Of a stretch of DNA of 64,000 bases, positions 34,254-45,991 are shown piece after piece. Origin of the DNA: Bacillota bacterium (lineage in GTDB: Bacteria; Bacillota; Sulfobacillia; JACIYH01). Positions within the stretch are counted from its first letter, which is position 1. Every line of letters begins with the position of its first letter. The position numbers were made by a program, and so were the translations under genes. The stretch covers positions 124,001 through 188,000 of the forward strand of contig JASEFA010000003.1 of NCBI GenBank assembly GCA_030019365.1, given 5' to 3'. Below the pieces are notes generated by a model. The model worked only from the letters and a program-made list of their open reading frames with translations, had not been told where the DNA came from and did no database searches.

Positions 34254-35834
34254 TTACTGCGGCAGCGCTACGTCCTTGAGGAAGAACAACGTGAGCGGGC
34301 TCTGGGTGAAGCCGGTCACGCCCTTGCGGAGCACCACCATGTCCTGGGTGTGGGTGATGAACACCCAGGGGGCGTCCTTCACGATCAGGTCCACCGCCTG
34401 GCGGTACAGGTCGGCACGGGCGGCTTCGTCCGTGGTCTTCTGGGCCTTGAGCAGCAGATCGTCCACCTGCGCGTTGGAGTAGCGGGCCCGGTTGCCGCCC
34501 GGGATGTTGTCCGTGGAGAGCAGGGCGTACAGGAAGTTGTCTACGTCGCCGTTGTCACCCATCCAGCCGAGGAAGAAGGGCCCGTCGAAGCCCTTCTCCG
34601 ACTTGCTCTGGGCCAGATACGAGGTCCACTCCATGGTCTGGATGGTGCAGGTGATGCCCACCTTCTCCAGGTCGGCGGCCACCGCTTCGGCCAGCTTGGC
34701 TCCCACCGGGTTGTAGGCGCGCGGGTTGGGGTAGCACCACAGGCTCATCTTCATACCCTTGGCGAAGCCGGCCTGCTTGAGGAGCTCCTTTGCCTTCTCG
34801 GGATCGTAGGGATAGCCGGGCACGTCGTAGTCCAGGATAGTCTTGGGCACCGGGCCGGTGGCGACTATGGCGGCCGCCTTATACAGGTAGTTGACGATGT
34901 TCTCCTTGTTGATGGCGTAGGAGATGGCCTGACGCACCCTGACGTCCGAGAACGGCTTGAGCCGGGTGGGGAAGCAGAGGTAGTTGATGTTGAGGCCGGG
35001 CTGCTTCATGAGGGCGAGGTTGGTGTCCTTCTCCACGGTGGCGATGTCGTTGGGGTCCAGGCCGTCCATCAGGTGGATGTTGCCCGCCTGCAGCTCGGCC
35101 AGGCGCACCGAGTTCTCCGGGATCACCCGGAAGATGACCTGGTCCACCTTGGGGGCCCCGCCCCAGTACTCCTTGTTGGCCTCCAGCACGATCTGGCTGT
35201 CGCGGTCCCACTTCACGAACTTGAAAGGACCGGTCCCCACCGGGTTCTTGAAGAAGTCGTCGCCGAACTTCTCCAAGGCGGCCGGGCTGACGATGGCGTT
35301 GCAGAACATGGCGATGTTACGCAGGAAGGGACCGAAGGGGTGATTGAGGACGAACTTCACCGTGTACTCGTCGACCTTGACGACCTCCTTGACCACCCCC
35401 AGGGTCATCTCGGCGTATTCCATGTCCTCATAGTAGTACTTGTGGTTATTGTCCATCTGGCGCTGGAAGGAAAAGAGCACGGCGTCGGCGTTGAACGGGG
35501 TGCCATCGTGGAACTTCACCCCCTGGCGCAGGTGGAAGGTCCACTCCGTCCCGTCGGCGGAGGGCTCGTACTTCTCCGCCAGGGCGGGCTCCACGTCCGT
35601 GCTTCCGGGCTTGAACTGGACCAGGGTGTCGAAGATGTTGAGGGTGATCTTGACCGACTCGCCGCTGGTGGTGCGGGCGGGGTCGAGGCGATCGGCATCG
35701 GCTCCGCGTCCGAACACCAGGATGACGGGCTTCTTCTCCTCGGCAGCAGGCTTCTGCTGCTGCGCACAGGCGGCCAGACTCGCCAGCATGAGGCAGGCCA
35801 ACACCAGCGCAATCCACTTTGCCTTCTGTCTCAC
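34254..35834 (-). CDS. Peptide-binding lipoprotein of an ABC importer (family 5)
   Basis: This 526-residue protein is the substrate receptor. The lipobox LASLAAC follows a short positively charged start (VRQKAKWIALVLACLM), so it is lipid-anchored on the outer face of the membrane. Family 5 landmarks include DPARTTSGESVKITLNIFDTL, AEKYEPSADGTEWTFHLRQGVKFHDGTPF and VRQAISYAINKENIVNYLYKG-like text. The GTG at 35834 was chosen because GGAGGGGG precedes it by seven bases and because upstream residues lack a signal peptide. The gene is first of a three-gene importer unit divergent from uvrA. No ATPase genes are found in the window, so ATPases must be encoded elsewhere. Confidence 0.93.
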   Translation of the reverse strand: MRQKAKWIALVLACLMLASLAACAQQQKPAAEEKKPVILVFGRGADADRLDPARTTSGESVKITLNIFDTLVQFKPGSTDVEPALAEKYEPSADGTEWTFHLRQGVKFHDGTPFNADAVLFSFQRQMDNNHKYYYEDMEYAEMTLGVVKEVVKVDEYTVKFVLNHPFGPFLRNIAMFCNAIVSPAALEKFGDDFFKNPVGTGPFKFVKWDRDSQIVLEANKEYWGGAPKVDQVIFRVIPENSVRLAELQAGNIHLMDGLDPNDIATVEKDTNLALMKQPGLNINYLCFPTRLKPFSDVRVRQAISYAINKENIVNYLYKAAAIVATGPVPKTILDYDVPGYPYDPEKAKELLKQAGFAKGMKMSLWCYPNPRAYNPVGAKLAEAVAADLEKVGITCTIQTMEWTSYLAQSKSEKGFDGPFFLGWMGDNGDVDNFLYALLSTDNIPGGNRARYSNAQVDDLLLKAQKTTDEAARADLYRQAVDLIVKDAPWVFITHTQDMVVLRKGVTGFTQSPLTLFFLKDVALPQ

Positions 35835-35944
35835 CGGTAACCCCCTCCTTTCCTGACGCTTATTCGCGGTCGTATGGGAAACTTCCTCCAATCCTGCCAA
35901 CATAATGAATGGCGGAGAGCTTTGGTGGGAGGGCCGGGCTGGTG

Positions 35945-35953
35945 TGCTATAAT
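35945..35953 (+). promoter_or_regulatory. Extended -10 promoter for uvrA
   Basis: TGCTATAAT is a perfect extended -10 element. The nearest -35-like hexamer is TTGGTG at 35922-35927 (20-base spacing), so the extended motif is probably decisive. It would give a leader of about 80 bases. Confidence 0.6.
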
Positions 35954-36039
35954 CCCCCCAGGAGGGGAGGGCGTACTGGCCACGTCACCCGCGCGGCAGG
36001 CGGGGCGAGCCCGGGGGCCGGGGCGCTGCAGCTTGAAGG

Positions 36040-38979
<2,940 letters not shown>

Positions 38980-38997
38980 AGGGGCCGGCGACCTTCC

Positions 38998-40905
38998 GTG
39001 GAGCAGGAACACTGGCGTGAATTGCTCAAGGGTTTACCCGATCGGCCGGGGGTGTACCTGTTCAAGGACGCGGCCGGGCAGGTGGTCTACGTGGGCAAGG
39101 CCCTCTCCCTGCGTAACCGGGTGCGCTCGTACTTCCACTCCTCGGCGGGATTGAACCAGCGCACCATGGCCATGCTCAGTCGGGCGGCGGGCCTGGACTG
39201 GATCGTCACCGATACCGAGCTGGAAGCACTCACCCTGGAGTCCAACCTGGTGAAGCGGCACCGGCCCCGGTACAACGTGATGCTCAAGGACGACAAGCAT
39301 TACCCCTACCTGCGGGTCACCACCGAGGACCGCTGGCCCCGGCTGGTGGTCGCCCGGCGGGCGCGCCGGGATGGTTCCCGCTACTTCGGGCCCTATTACC
39401 CGGCGTCCGTGGTGCACGAGACCATGCGTCTGTGCCGGCGCCTCTTCCCCCTGCGCACCTGTTCGGACCGGGCGCTGGGGAACACCGAGCGGCCCTGTCT
39501 CAACTACCACATCGGCCGCTGCCTGGGCCCGTGCACGGGCCAGGTGGACGCGGACGAGTACCGCCAGGTGGTGCGGGACCTGTGCCTGTTCCTGGGCGGG
39601 CGGGGCGAGGAGGTGCGCCAGCGCCTGCGGGCCCGTATGGAGGAAGCCGCCGGGCGCCTGGAGTTCGAGAAGGCGGCCCGCCTGCGCGACCAGATCCAGG
39701 CCCTGGACCGCCTCATCGAGGAGCAGAAGATGGTGTCCACCGGCCTGGAGGACCAGGACGTGGTGGGACTGGCCCGGGCGGGAGGGGACGTGTGCTTGCA
39801 GGTGTTCTTCATGCGCGCGGGTAAGGTGGTGGGCCGCCGCCACTACTTCCTCCCCGCGGCGTCGCTCGCCCTCGCCCCCGGTGCCTCCGAGGGCACTGGC
39901 GCCGGCACTGCCCACGACGCTCCTGGGGGCGGGAATGGGAGGGTCCAGGACGCCGAGATCCTGGCTGCTTTTCTGAAACAGCACTACGCGGATACCGAGG
40001 ATATCCCCGCGCAAATCCTGCTTCCTTCGGCGCCGGAGGAGTCAGACCTCATCGGGGAGTGGCTCACCCGCCAGGCTGGCCACCGCGTGTCCCTGGTGGT
40101 TCCCAGGAAGGGCGAGAAGAGGCGGCTGGTGGAACTGGTCACCGAGAACGCCAGGCAGGTACTCAACGAGATCAAACCGGAGGAAGAGCGCCGGCGTGAG
40201 ATGGGGCGGGAAGCGGCCCGGGTGCTGGGGGAACTGGCCGGACTGGTCGGTCCCGTACACCGGCTGGAGGGCTACGACATCTCCAACCTGCAGGGTCGTC
40301 AGGCGGTAGGGTCGCTGGTGGTGTTCGAAGATGGCGTACCCCGGAAGGAGCATTACCGGCTGTTCCGCCTGCGCACTCCCGGACCCGACGACTACGCCAT
40401 GATGCAGGAAGTGCTGTTCCGCCGTTTCCGGCGGGGGCTGCAGGAGGCGGGGAGCGGATCGTCCTGGGCCACCATGCCCGACCTGGTGCTGGTGGACGGC
40501 GGCCGCGGCCAGCTCAATGCCGCGCTGGAAGTGCTGCGCGCCCTCGACCTCGAGCGTATCCCCGCCATGGGGCTGGCCAAGGAGCAGGAACTCCTCTTCC
40601 TGCCCGACAGGCCCGAGGCGGTGGAGTTGCCGCGGGACTCGGCGGCCCTGCACCTGGTGCAGTGGCTGCGTGACGAGGCCCACCGCTTCGCCCTCGGTCA
40701 CCACCGCCGGGCCCGCAAACGGGAAGGCCTGCGTTCCCTGCTGGATGAGGTGCCCGGGATCGGTCCCCGTCGCAAGAAGGAACTGCTCCGCCACTTCGGC
40801 TCCCTGGAGAAGCTGGTCGCCGCCTCGGTGGAAGAGCTGGCTGCCGTGCCCGGCATGAACCGGGCCGCCGCCCGCCGCCTCAAAGAGTATCTCGGGGAAG
40901 CCTAG
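38998..40905 (+). CDS. uvrC: UvrABC excinuclease subunit C
   Basis: UvrC makes the two incisions around the damaged nucleotide. The 635-residue protein has the GIY-YIG nuclease (GVYLFKDAAGQVVYVGKALSLRNR), a UVR motif (ARMEEAAGRLEFEKAARLRD), the C-terminal RNase H-like nuclease (GYDISNLQGRQAVGSLVVFED) and two helix-hairpin-helix elements at the end. A Gly/Ala/Thr insert (about residues 290-318, with EGTGAGTAHDAPGGG) sits in a variable loop. The GTG start at 38998 has only a weak ribosome binding site. Repair genes uvrA and uvrC are probably co-transcribed. Confidence 0.95.
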   Translation: MEQEHWRELLKGLPDRPGVYLFKDAAGQVVYVGKALSLRNRVRSYFHSSAGLNQRTMAMLSRAAGLDWIVTDTELEALTLESNLVKRHRPRYNVMLKDDKHYPYLRVTTEDRWPRLVVARRARRDGSRYFGPYYPASVVHETMRLCRRLFPLRTCSDRALGNTERPCLNYHIGRCLGPCTGQVDADEYRQVVRDLCLFLGGRGEEVRQRLRARMEEAAGRLEFEKAARLRDQIQALDRLIEEQKMVSTGLEDQDVVGLARAGGDVCLQVFFMRAGKVVGRRHYFLPAASLALAPGASEGTGAGTAHDAPGGGNGRVQDAEILAAFLKQHYADTEDIPAQILLPSAPEESDLIGEWLTRQAGHRVSLVVPRKGEKRRLVELVTENARQVLNEIKPEEERRREMGREAARVLGELAGLVGPVHRLEGYDISNLQGRQAVGSLVVFEDGVPRKEHYRLFRLRTPGPDDYAMMQEVLFRRFRRGLQEAGSGSSWATMPDLVLVDGGRGQLNAALEVLRALDLERIPAMGLAKEQELLFLPDRPEAVELPRDSAALHLVQWLRDEAHRFALGHHRRARKREGLRSLLDEVPGIGPRRKKELLRHFGSLEKLVAASVEELAAVPGMNRAAARRLKEYLGEA

Positions 40906-40952
40906 GTCAGGCTCGCCGCATCGGTGCCCGGGGACGACGGGAGATTCTCCTG

Positions 40953-41040
40953 GGCGGCAGGTGACCCGCCGGCCAGAGTTTTTCTGGGTAGGGGCTGGCC
41001 TTCAGGTCGAGTTGCCAGCAGCGGCCGGCGGGAGTTTTAC
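40953..41040 (+). terminator. Alternative hairpins downstream of uvrC
   Basis: Two mutually exclusive structures share CCCGCCGGCC at 40965-40974. One pairs CCGCC with GGCGG at 40953-40957 and is followed by GAGTTTTT. The other pairs all ten bases with GGCCGGCGGG at 41023-41032 around a nested 6-bp hairpin (GCTGGC/GCCAGC at 40994-41019) and is followed by AGTTTTAC. It lies between uvrC and the next promoter, so it likely ends uvrC transcripts. Confidence 0.5.
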
Positions 41041-41046
41041 TTGACG

Positions 41047-41077
41047 CCTTGACATCGTCAAGGTTCTCCCTTATACT
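41047..41077 (+). promoter_or_regulatory. Near-consensus promoter with palindromic operator
   Basis: TTGACA (41049-41054), 17 bases, TATACT (41072-41077) is the best sigma-A promoter in the window. The -35 is covered by a perfect inverted repeat CCTTGAC-ATC-GTCAAGG (41047-41063). A dimeric repressor bound there would block RNA polymerase; the DUF2089 protein encoded next, with an HTH, is a candidate autoregulator. Confidence 0.75.
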
Positions 41078-41098
41078 TCCCCAAGGGAGGGATCTGCA

Positions 41099-41491
41099 GT
41101 GGAGGAGCGTGTGGTACCGGGCCGGTGCCCCGTGTGCGGTGAGCCCTTGCGGGCCGTGCGCCTTTACTGCCCGTCCTGCACCACGGCCATGGAGGGGCGG
41201 TTCCGGCTGTGTCGCTTCTGCCTGCTCACCCAGGAGCAGCGGGACTTCGTGGAGGTGTTCCTGCGCGCCCGCGGCAACCTGCGGGAGGTCGAGCGGGAAC
41301 TGGGGATCTCCTATCCCACCGTAAGGGGGCGCCTGGAAGCGGTGCTTGCCGCCCTGGGCCTGGCCCCGTCGCGCGGCGCGGACGAGGAGGAACAGGCCGA
41401 GCGGGCCCGTCGGCGGCAGGAAGTGCTGGATGCCCTGGACAAGGGCAAGATCACCGCGGCCGAGGCGGCGCGGCTGCTGGCCTCCCTCTGA
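41099..41491 (+). CDS. DUF2089 family zinc-ribbon/HTH regulator
   Basis: This 130-residue protein has an N-terminal zinc ribbon (CPVCGEP, CPSC), then CRFCLLTQEQRDFVEVFLRA, a helix-turn-helix (NLREVERELGISYPTVRGRL) and a C-terminal SHOCT-like helical module (GKITAAEAARLLASL). The DUF2089 family is usually found next to DUF4097 and YvlC/YvlD-type envelope genes in Bacillota, and it is probably a transcription regulator. The GTG start is eight bases after GGGAGGG, and the transcript would begin only about 15 bases upstream. It lies first in the yvl-like operon, behind the palindrome-bearing promoter. Confidence 0.85.
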   Translation: MEERVVPGRCPVCGEPLRAVRLYCPSCTTAMEGRFRLCRFCLLTQEQRDFVEVFLRARGNLREVERELGISYPTVRGRLEAVLAALGLAPSRGADEEEQAERARRRQEVLDALDKGKITAAEAARLLASL

Positions 41492-41671
41492 TCCGTAGAG
41501 CGACTGGGCCATCTCATCGCAAGGTAGCGGGGGCGAGATCCACAGAGGACTCGGACTGGGGGCAGGCACCGGTGGCGGCCAAGGCGTGCAGGCGGCGGCT
41601 ACCGGCGGCGGGCGTCAGGTAGGCGCCGAAGGCTGGTGGATTCAGCGCGGGGATCGAGGGAGGGAAGGGTG

Positions 41672-42892
41672 ATGGGGGAAGAAGAGCGGCGTTTGATCCT
41701 CCAGATGGTGGCGGAGGGGAGAGTCACCCCCGAGGAGGCCGTGCGCCTGCTGGAGGCCCTTGAGGGAGCGGCTGGGCAAGGCGAACGCCCGGTCACGGTG
41801 GGGAAGGCGGGGGATCGGCCCCCGTCGCCAGCTAGAGCGGAGCCCCAGGATACAGGGGAGGGGGAACGCCAGGGGCGGGGGGCCCGCCGCGCCCCTGGCA
41901 GTGAGTCAGGCGAGAGGGTGGCGGGCGGGGCAGCGGAGCCGGGGGCGAACGCGGCCGGCGTGGGGCCCGAGCTCGGCGAGGGAATGGCGCGCATGGGAGC
42001 GGAACTCGGGGACAGGATGGCGCGCATGGGGTCGGAGATGGGGGAGAAAATGGCCGACATGGGCTCCGGCATCGCCGAAGGGGTGATGAAGCTCCTGGAG
42101 ATATTCCCGTGGGCCGGAGCCGAGTTCAGGGATCACCTGAGCCGTGAGGGGGAATTCCTGGGGGATGAGCCGCGGCAAGTGAGTGTGGAACTCGCCAACG
42201 GCCGCCTGATCGTGGAGGGATGGGACGGCCCCGGCTGGCGGCTCGAGGTGGACACCCAGGCGCGGGGGCGCCAGGCCCACAAGGCCGCCGACCTGGTGAC
42301 CGTGGAGGCGGACGAGAAATCGCTCAAGGTGCGCTCGGCGCGGTTTTTCGGGGGAAACTACTCGGTTTCGGGAGTGCTCAGGCTGCCCCCGGGTGAGTAT
42401 CACCTGCGGGGTGCGACCTCCAACGGACGTATCAGCGCGCGGGGCTTGTGCTGCCGGGTCCTGGACCTGGAGACGTCCAACGGGCGCATCGAGGTGGAGG
42501 ACATTGAGGGCGACCGGGTGGAGCTGGATACCTCCAACGGTGCCATCGTGGCCTGGCTCTCGGCCCGGAGGCTCCAGGCCACCACGTCCAACGGCAGCAT
42601 CAGGGTCGAGGCCCGGGCGATCAGGCAGGACACATACGAACTGAGGACCTCCAACGGCAGCATCAGGCTGATCTGTCCCGATCCCGAAGCCGGCTACCGC
42701 GTGGATGCCAGCACATCCCTGGGTGGCATTGTGGTGGACCTGCCCGGGATGCCCCGCCAGTCGGCCAAAGGAGCTGCGGCCCGTGCCCAGCTCCAGGTGG
42801 CCACGCCTGGCTTCGAGGGTAAGGAATGCCGCCTTGATGCCAGGTTACGTACGTCCTGCGGCTCCATAACGGTATCGACACAGGAGGAATGA
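41672..42892 (+). CDS. DUF4097 adhesin-like protein (YvlB/LiaX-like)
   Basis: This 406-residue protein begins with a SHOCT-like module (GRVTPEEAVRLLEAL), followed by a disordered Gly/Pro/Arg linker and tandem MARMGAELGDR/MARMGSEMGEK helical repeats (residues about 95-130). The C-terminal half is a DUF4097 beta-solenoid-like domain with five TSNG turns (ATSNGRI, ETSNGRI, DTSNGAI, TTSNGSI, RTSNGSI) and further TSLGG and TSCGS turns. LiaX in Enterococcus has the same arrangement and senses membrane-active antibiotics; Bacillus YvlB is the homologue in the conserved synteny. It has no signal peptide, so its location is open. The ATG at 41672 has GGAGGGAAGG upstream. Confidence 0.82.
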   Translation: MGEEERRLILQMVAEGRVTPEEAVRLLEALEGAAGQGERPVTVGKAGDRPPSPARAEPQDTGEGERQGRGARRAPGSESGERVAGGAAEPGANAAGVGPELGEGMARMGAELGDRMARMGSEMGEKMADMGSGIAEGVMKLLEIFPWAGAEFRDHLSREGEFLGDEPRQVSVELANGRLIVEGWDGPGWRLEVDTQARGRQAHKAADLVTVEADEKSLKVRSARFFGGNYSVSGVLRLPPGEYHLRGATSNGRISARGLCCRVLDLETSNGRIEVEDIEGDRVELDTSNGAIVAWLSARRLQATTSNGSIRVEARAIRQDTYELRTSNGSIRLICPDPEAGYRVDASTSLGGIVVDLPGMPRQSAKGAAARAQLQVATPGFEGKECRLDARLRTSCGSITVSTQEE

Positions 42893-42896
42893 GGCC

Positions 42897-44201
42897 GTGC
42901 GGCGGGGACTCTGGACCTACTGGGGCCTCGTCCAGGCCGGCTATTCCGTGATGGGAGCGGTGGTCATCCCCTACCTGCGCACCCTGGGCCTGGACCCGGG
43001 ACGGATCGGGCTGTACCAGTCCGTGACCGGGGTGGCGGGGGCGGCGGGATCCCTGGGCGGGGGAGTGGTGGGCGACCGCTGGGGGCGACGGGAAGCCATC
43101 ATGCTGGCCCGGCTCCTGCATCTGACCTCGGTCCTCGTGCTGCTGGTAGCCAGGCGCTGGGAGGCAGTGCTGGCGGTGGCGGTCCTGAGCGGCCTCGCCC
43201 AGATGGCCGGGCCGGCGTTCTCGGCCCTGGTGGCGGGGGAGAGTGGCGGCTCCTCCCGAGCCACCTTCTTCGGGGGGCTGCAGACGGTGGCCTGGGTGAT
43301 GGGTGCTGCTTTACCCCTGGCGGGCGGTTTCCTGGCGGACCGCTGGGGGGCCCGGGTAACCATCGCGGTTTCGCTGCCCTTCTTCGTGGCGGCCCTGGCC
43401 GTGGCCGCTGCGCTGGGTAAACCCCGCCCTGCGGGTGCTCCGAACGCTACGGTGCCTGCACCGGGCGCCCTCTCCGGTGCTGCGCCCGCTGAGAGGGTGT
43501 GGGCAGTCGCGCCGGGCTCCCCGGAGCCGCGGGGGGCGGCGCGGTGGCGGGCGGCCTGGGAGGGTATGTGGGTTCCCGGCATGCGCTCCACCGTGGTGGG
43601 CCTCACCGCTGGCCAGCTGGTCAACGCGGTCGCCAACGGCATCATCAACCTGGCCCTGCCCCTGTGGGTGCAGGATTACCTGGGGGGAGGGTATGCGGAG
43701 ATCGCCGGGGCGAGCAGTGCGGTGGCCGTGGGGTCGGCCGTCACCATCTACCTGGGGGGCAGGCTGGCCGATCGATACGGCCGCAAGAGGATGGGGACCT
43801 TCTGCCTGCTCTGGGCCGGCCTGGTATTCGCCGCCGCCCCCCTGGTCAGGACCGTCTGGCATCTTTACGTCCTGCTGTTCCTGCTCTGTCTGGTTGCCAA
43901 CGCGGTTGGCCCCGCCCTGAGCGCGGTCAGCGCGGAGTGTGTCCGTCTGTCCGTGCGCGCCACCTTCTCCGGTCTGCTCCAGGGTCTCTGGTGGGGTGGC
44001 CTGGCCGCGGGCAGTGCCTTGGGCGGCCTCCTTTACACCCGCGGTTCCGCCTGGGTGTGGATGGCGATCATGGTGGGTGGAGTGCTGCAAGTCCTGATCT
44101 GGCAGGTGCTGGTCCGGGAAACACTGGGACGCGAAGTGCCCGAACCCGAGGCGGTGGCCCCGGCGGCGGCACTCGCGCCCGCGAGGGGGACAGAATCATG
44201 A
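42897..44201 (+). CDS. Major facilitator superfamily transporter
   Basis: The 434-residue MFS protein has 12 predicted helices, with GDRWGRREAIMLARLL and ADRYGRKRMGTFCLLWAG in the typical loops between TM2 and TM3 and between TM8 and TM9. A central Pro/Ala-rich loop (residues about 178-215) joins the halves. Substrate is unknown; drug or sugar efflux is possible. It lies inside the yvl-like operon, where Bacillus has no transporter, with GTG following GGAGGAATG. Its stop overlaps the next gene (ATGA). Since related operons respond to envelope stress, an efflux role is a reasonable guess. Confidence 0.8.
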   Translation: MRRGLWTYWGLVQAGYSVMGAVVIPYLRTLGLDPGRIGLYQSVTGVAGAAGSLGGGVVGDRWGRREAIMLARLLHLTSVLVLLVARRWEAVLAVAVLSGLAQMAGPAFSALVAGESGGSSRATFFGGLQTVAWVMGAALPLAGGFLADRWGARVTIAVSLPFFVAALAVAAALGKPRPAGAPNATVPAPGALSGAAPAERVWAVAPGSPEPRGAARWRAAWEGMWVPGMRSTVVGLTAGQLVNAVANGIINLALPLWVQDYLGGGYAEIAGASSAVAVGSAVTIYLGGRLADRYGRKRMGTFCLLWAGLVFAAAPLVRTVWHLYVLLFLLCLVANAVGPALSAVSAECVRLSVRATFSGLLQGLWWGGLAAGSALGGLLYTRGSAWVWMAIMVGGVLQVLIWQVLVRETLGREVPEPEAVAPAAALAPARGTES

Positions 44202-44587
44202 GCGAGGAAAAACTGCGCATCCTGCGCATGCTGCAGGAGGGAAAGATCACCGCGGACGAGGCGGCGCGGCTACTGGCCGCGCTGGGAACGCCGGGGAAGG
44301 AGGAAGCACCGGGTGCCGCCGGAGCGACCGCGGCTCGCGGCAGGACTCCCTGGTTACGCATCAAGGTCTCCAACCGGGAGACCGGCCGGACCATGGTCAA
44401 TGTCAACCTGCCCCTCAGTCTCCTCAGCGTGGGACTGGGCATCGCCAAGCGGTTCGCCGGCATCCCCGAACTGGAGAAGATCGATCTGGATGAAATCCTG
44501 GCTGCGGTCAGGGAAGGAAGCCCTGGCAAGATCATAGAAGTCGAAGACGAAGACGACGAGGAGAGGGTGGAGATCTCCATCGAGTAG
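44198..44587 (+). CDS. SHOCT-like module protein of the yvl operon
   Basis: A 129-residue protein. The first 35 residues (EEKLRILRMLQEGKITADEA, then ARLLAAL) repeat the SHOCT-like module seen in the DUF2089 and DUF4097 products of this operon. After an Ala-rich linker comes a beta strand region (PWLRIKVSNRETGRTMVNVN), a hydrophobic LLSVGLGIAKRF helix and an acidic C-terminus (EVEDEDDEERVEIS). It looks like the N-terminal half of YvlB-like proteins and is probably cytoplasmic. It overlaps the MFS gene. Confidence 0.75.
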   Translation: MSEEKLRILRMLQEGKITADEAARLLAALGTPGKEEAPGAAGATAARGRTPWLRIKVSNRETGRTMVNVNLPLSLLSVGLGIAKRFAGIPELEKIDLDEILAAVREGSPGKIIEVEDEDDEERVEISIE

Positions 44588-44683
44588 GGCCCGTTGGGCC
44601 GCGTGCCGCGGGTTGTCTGCGCCGGGACGTGGGGTGTCCCTCGCAGGCCAGGGGCTGGCGCGGCGGGTGAAGGAGGGAGGAGG

Positions 44684-45025
44684 TTGAAGTCGTTGCTGAG
44701 GCGGTGGCTGATCAACGCCCTGGGATTGCTCATCCTGCCCTACATCGTGACGGGCATCGTGGTGCGGGGCGTATGGGCGGCGCTACTGGCGGCCCTGGTG
44801 CTGGGCCTGGCCAACGCCCTCATCCGTCCCTTTCTCCTGCTGGTGTTCCTCCCCCTCAACCTGCTCACCCTGGGGCTCTTCACCCTGGTGGTCAACGCCC
44901 TGCTGCTCTGGTTGGTGGCGGCCCTGGTGCCCGGTTTCAGCGTGGCCGGGTTCCTGGCGGCGCTGGCGGGTGCCCTGGTGCTCACGCTGGTAAGCGGGCT
45001 GACCTCGTGGCTGATCACCCGCTGA
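44684..45025 (+). CDS. YvlD-like phage holin family membrane protein
   Basis: This 113-residue protein has four hydrophobic helices (LINALGLLILPYIVTGIVV, WAALLAALVLGLANALIRPF, LTLGLFTLVVNALLLWLV, GFLAALAGALVLTLVSGLTS), matching the YvlD/phage holin 4 family (often annotated Mycobacteriophage-like holin). It shapes or permeabilises membranes. TTG at 44684 follows AGGAGGGAGGAGG, a very strong site, so translation is likely despite the TTG. It ends the operon. Confidence 0.8.
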   Translation: MKSLLRRWLINALGLLILPYIVTGIVVRGVWAALLAALVLGLANALIRPFLLLVFLPLNLLTLGLFTLVVNALLLWLVAALVPGFSVAGFLAALAGALVLTLVSGLTSWLITR

Positions 45026-45154
45026 CACCGCGGCCTCCCTCGTCGGCCGTCCGGGTGAGACTCCCGGGGCGAGGTCCCCTGTTGCCTGCCCCTGAGGGCA
45101 AATACAGGTCCGGAAGGAGGCCGAATCCTGGTCTGGGGACCGATCTACCCGAAG

Positions 45155-45991
45155 GTGGAATCGGGTGGATTTCTTGAACCAGGTCTCGAAGTGGGAGAAG
45201 TGAATCTGGAGAACACAGGCCTGCCCGTGCGGCTTGAGGATGGCGTGCGGCTGCTCTTCGCCGAGGGGTTGCCCCCAGCGGAGCCGTCCCTGCGACCCTG
45301 GGAGGAACTGCACCCGGTCCTGAAGGACGCGGCGAGGTCCCCCCGGGGCACCGCCTATCTGATGTACCGGGACATCTGCTGGCCGCAACACCGGGGATCC
45401 CTGAAGGAGCACCGGCTGCGTTACGACCTCACTGTGATACCGGCGGCGCGGGCGGGGAGGGAGCCGGTGCGCACCCACGGCCACTACCACGCCACGGTAC
45501 CAGGGAGCGACCTCACCTATCCAGAGCTGTATCACGTGGTGTACGGGAACGCCTGGTTCCTGCTGCAGAGGCCAGGCCCGACGGGGGCGCGGGAGGTGGT
45601 GGTGCTGCGCGGGCGGCCGGGCCAGTACGTGCTGGTGCCGCCTGGTTACGGTCACGTGACCGTCAATGTGGGGAAGTCCACCCTGGTGATCGCCAACTGG
45701 GTGGAGCGACACTTCCCTTCCTCCTTCTCCGAGATGCGGGCCCAGGGAGGGGCGGCATATCACGTGCTGGACGGGCCCGCGGGCCTGGAACTGGTCCCCA
45801 ACCCTGCCTACGGCGAGCCGGTACCCGCCCGCGTGCGCGACGCTTTCCCCCTGCGTGCCCTGGGCCTGGCGGAGGGGCAGCCCTCCTACCCGGTGGGTGT
45901 GCGCGAGCCGGGGCGACTCGGGTTTCTGGTGGACCCGGGGTCGTGGCAGGAGGTCCTCAGCAGGGCCTGGCAGGAGGGTGGCCTCGCTTGA
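45155..45991 (+). CDS. Cupin-type glucose-6-phosphate isomerase
   Basis: A 278-residue protein of the archaeal/thermophile-type phosphoglucose isomerase family, a metal-dependent cupin, converting G6P and F6P. The motif YDLTVIPAARAGREPVRTHGHYH, then PELYHVVYGNAWFLLQ, and GQYVLVPPGYGHVTVN gives His, Glu and His metal ligands. No PGI of the usual type is seen in the window. The start is uncertain: GTG at 45155 lacks a good binding site, whereas AAGGAGG at 45114-45120 is followed by in-frame ATC at 45125 and CTG at 45128 that would add about nine residues. The PHP gene overlaps its stop. Confidence 0.85.
   Translation: MESGGFLEPGLEVGEVNLENTGLPVRLEDGVRLLFAEGLPPAEPSLRPWEELHPVLKDAARSPRGTAYLMYRDICWPQHRGSLKEHRLRYDLTVIPAARAGREPVRTHGHYHATVPGSDLTYPELYHVVYGNAWFLLQRPGPTGAREVVVLRGRPGQYVLVPPGYGHVTVNVGKSTLVIANWVERHFPSSFSEMRAQGGAAYHVLDGPAGLELVPNPAYGEPVPARVRDAFPLRALGLAEGQPSYPVGVREPGRLGFLVDPGSWQEVLSRAWQEGGLA

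Noticed and set aside
34011-35840. A 609-codon plus-strand frame
   Set aside because: It is the shadow of the peptide-binding lipoprotein on the other strand.
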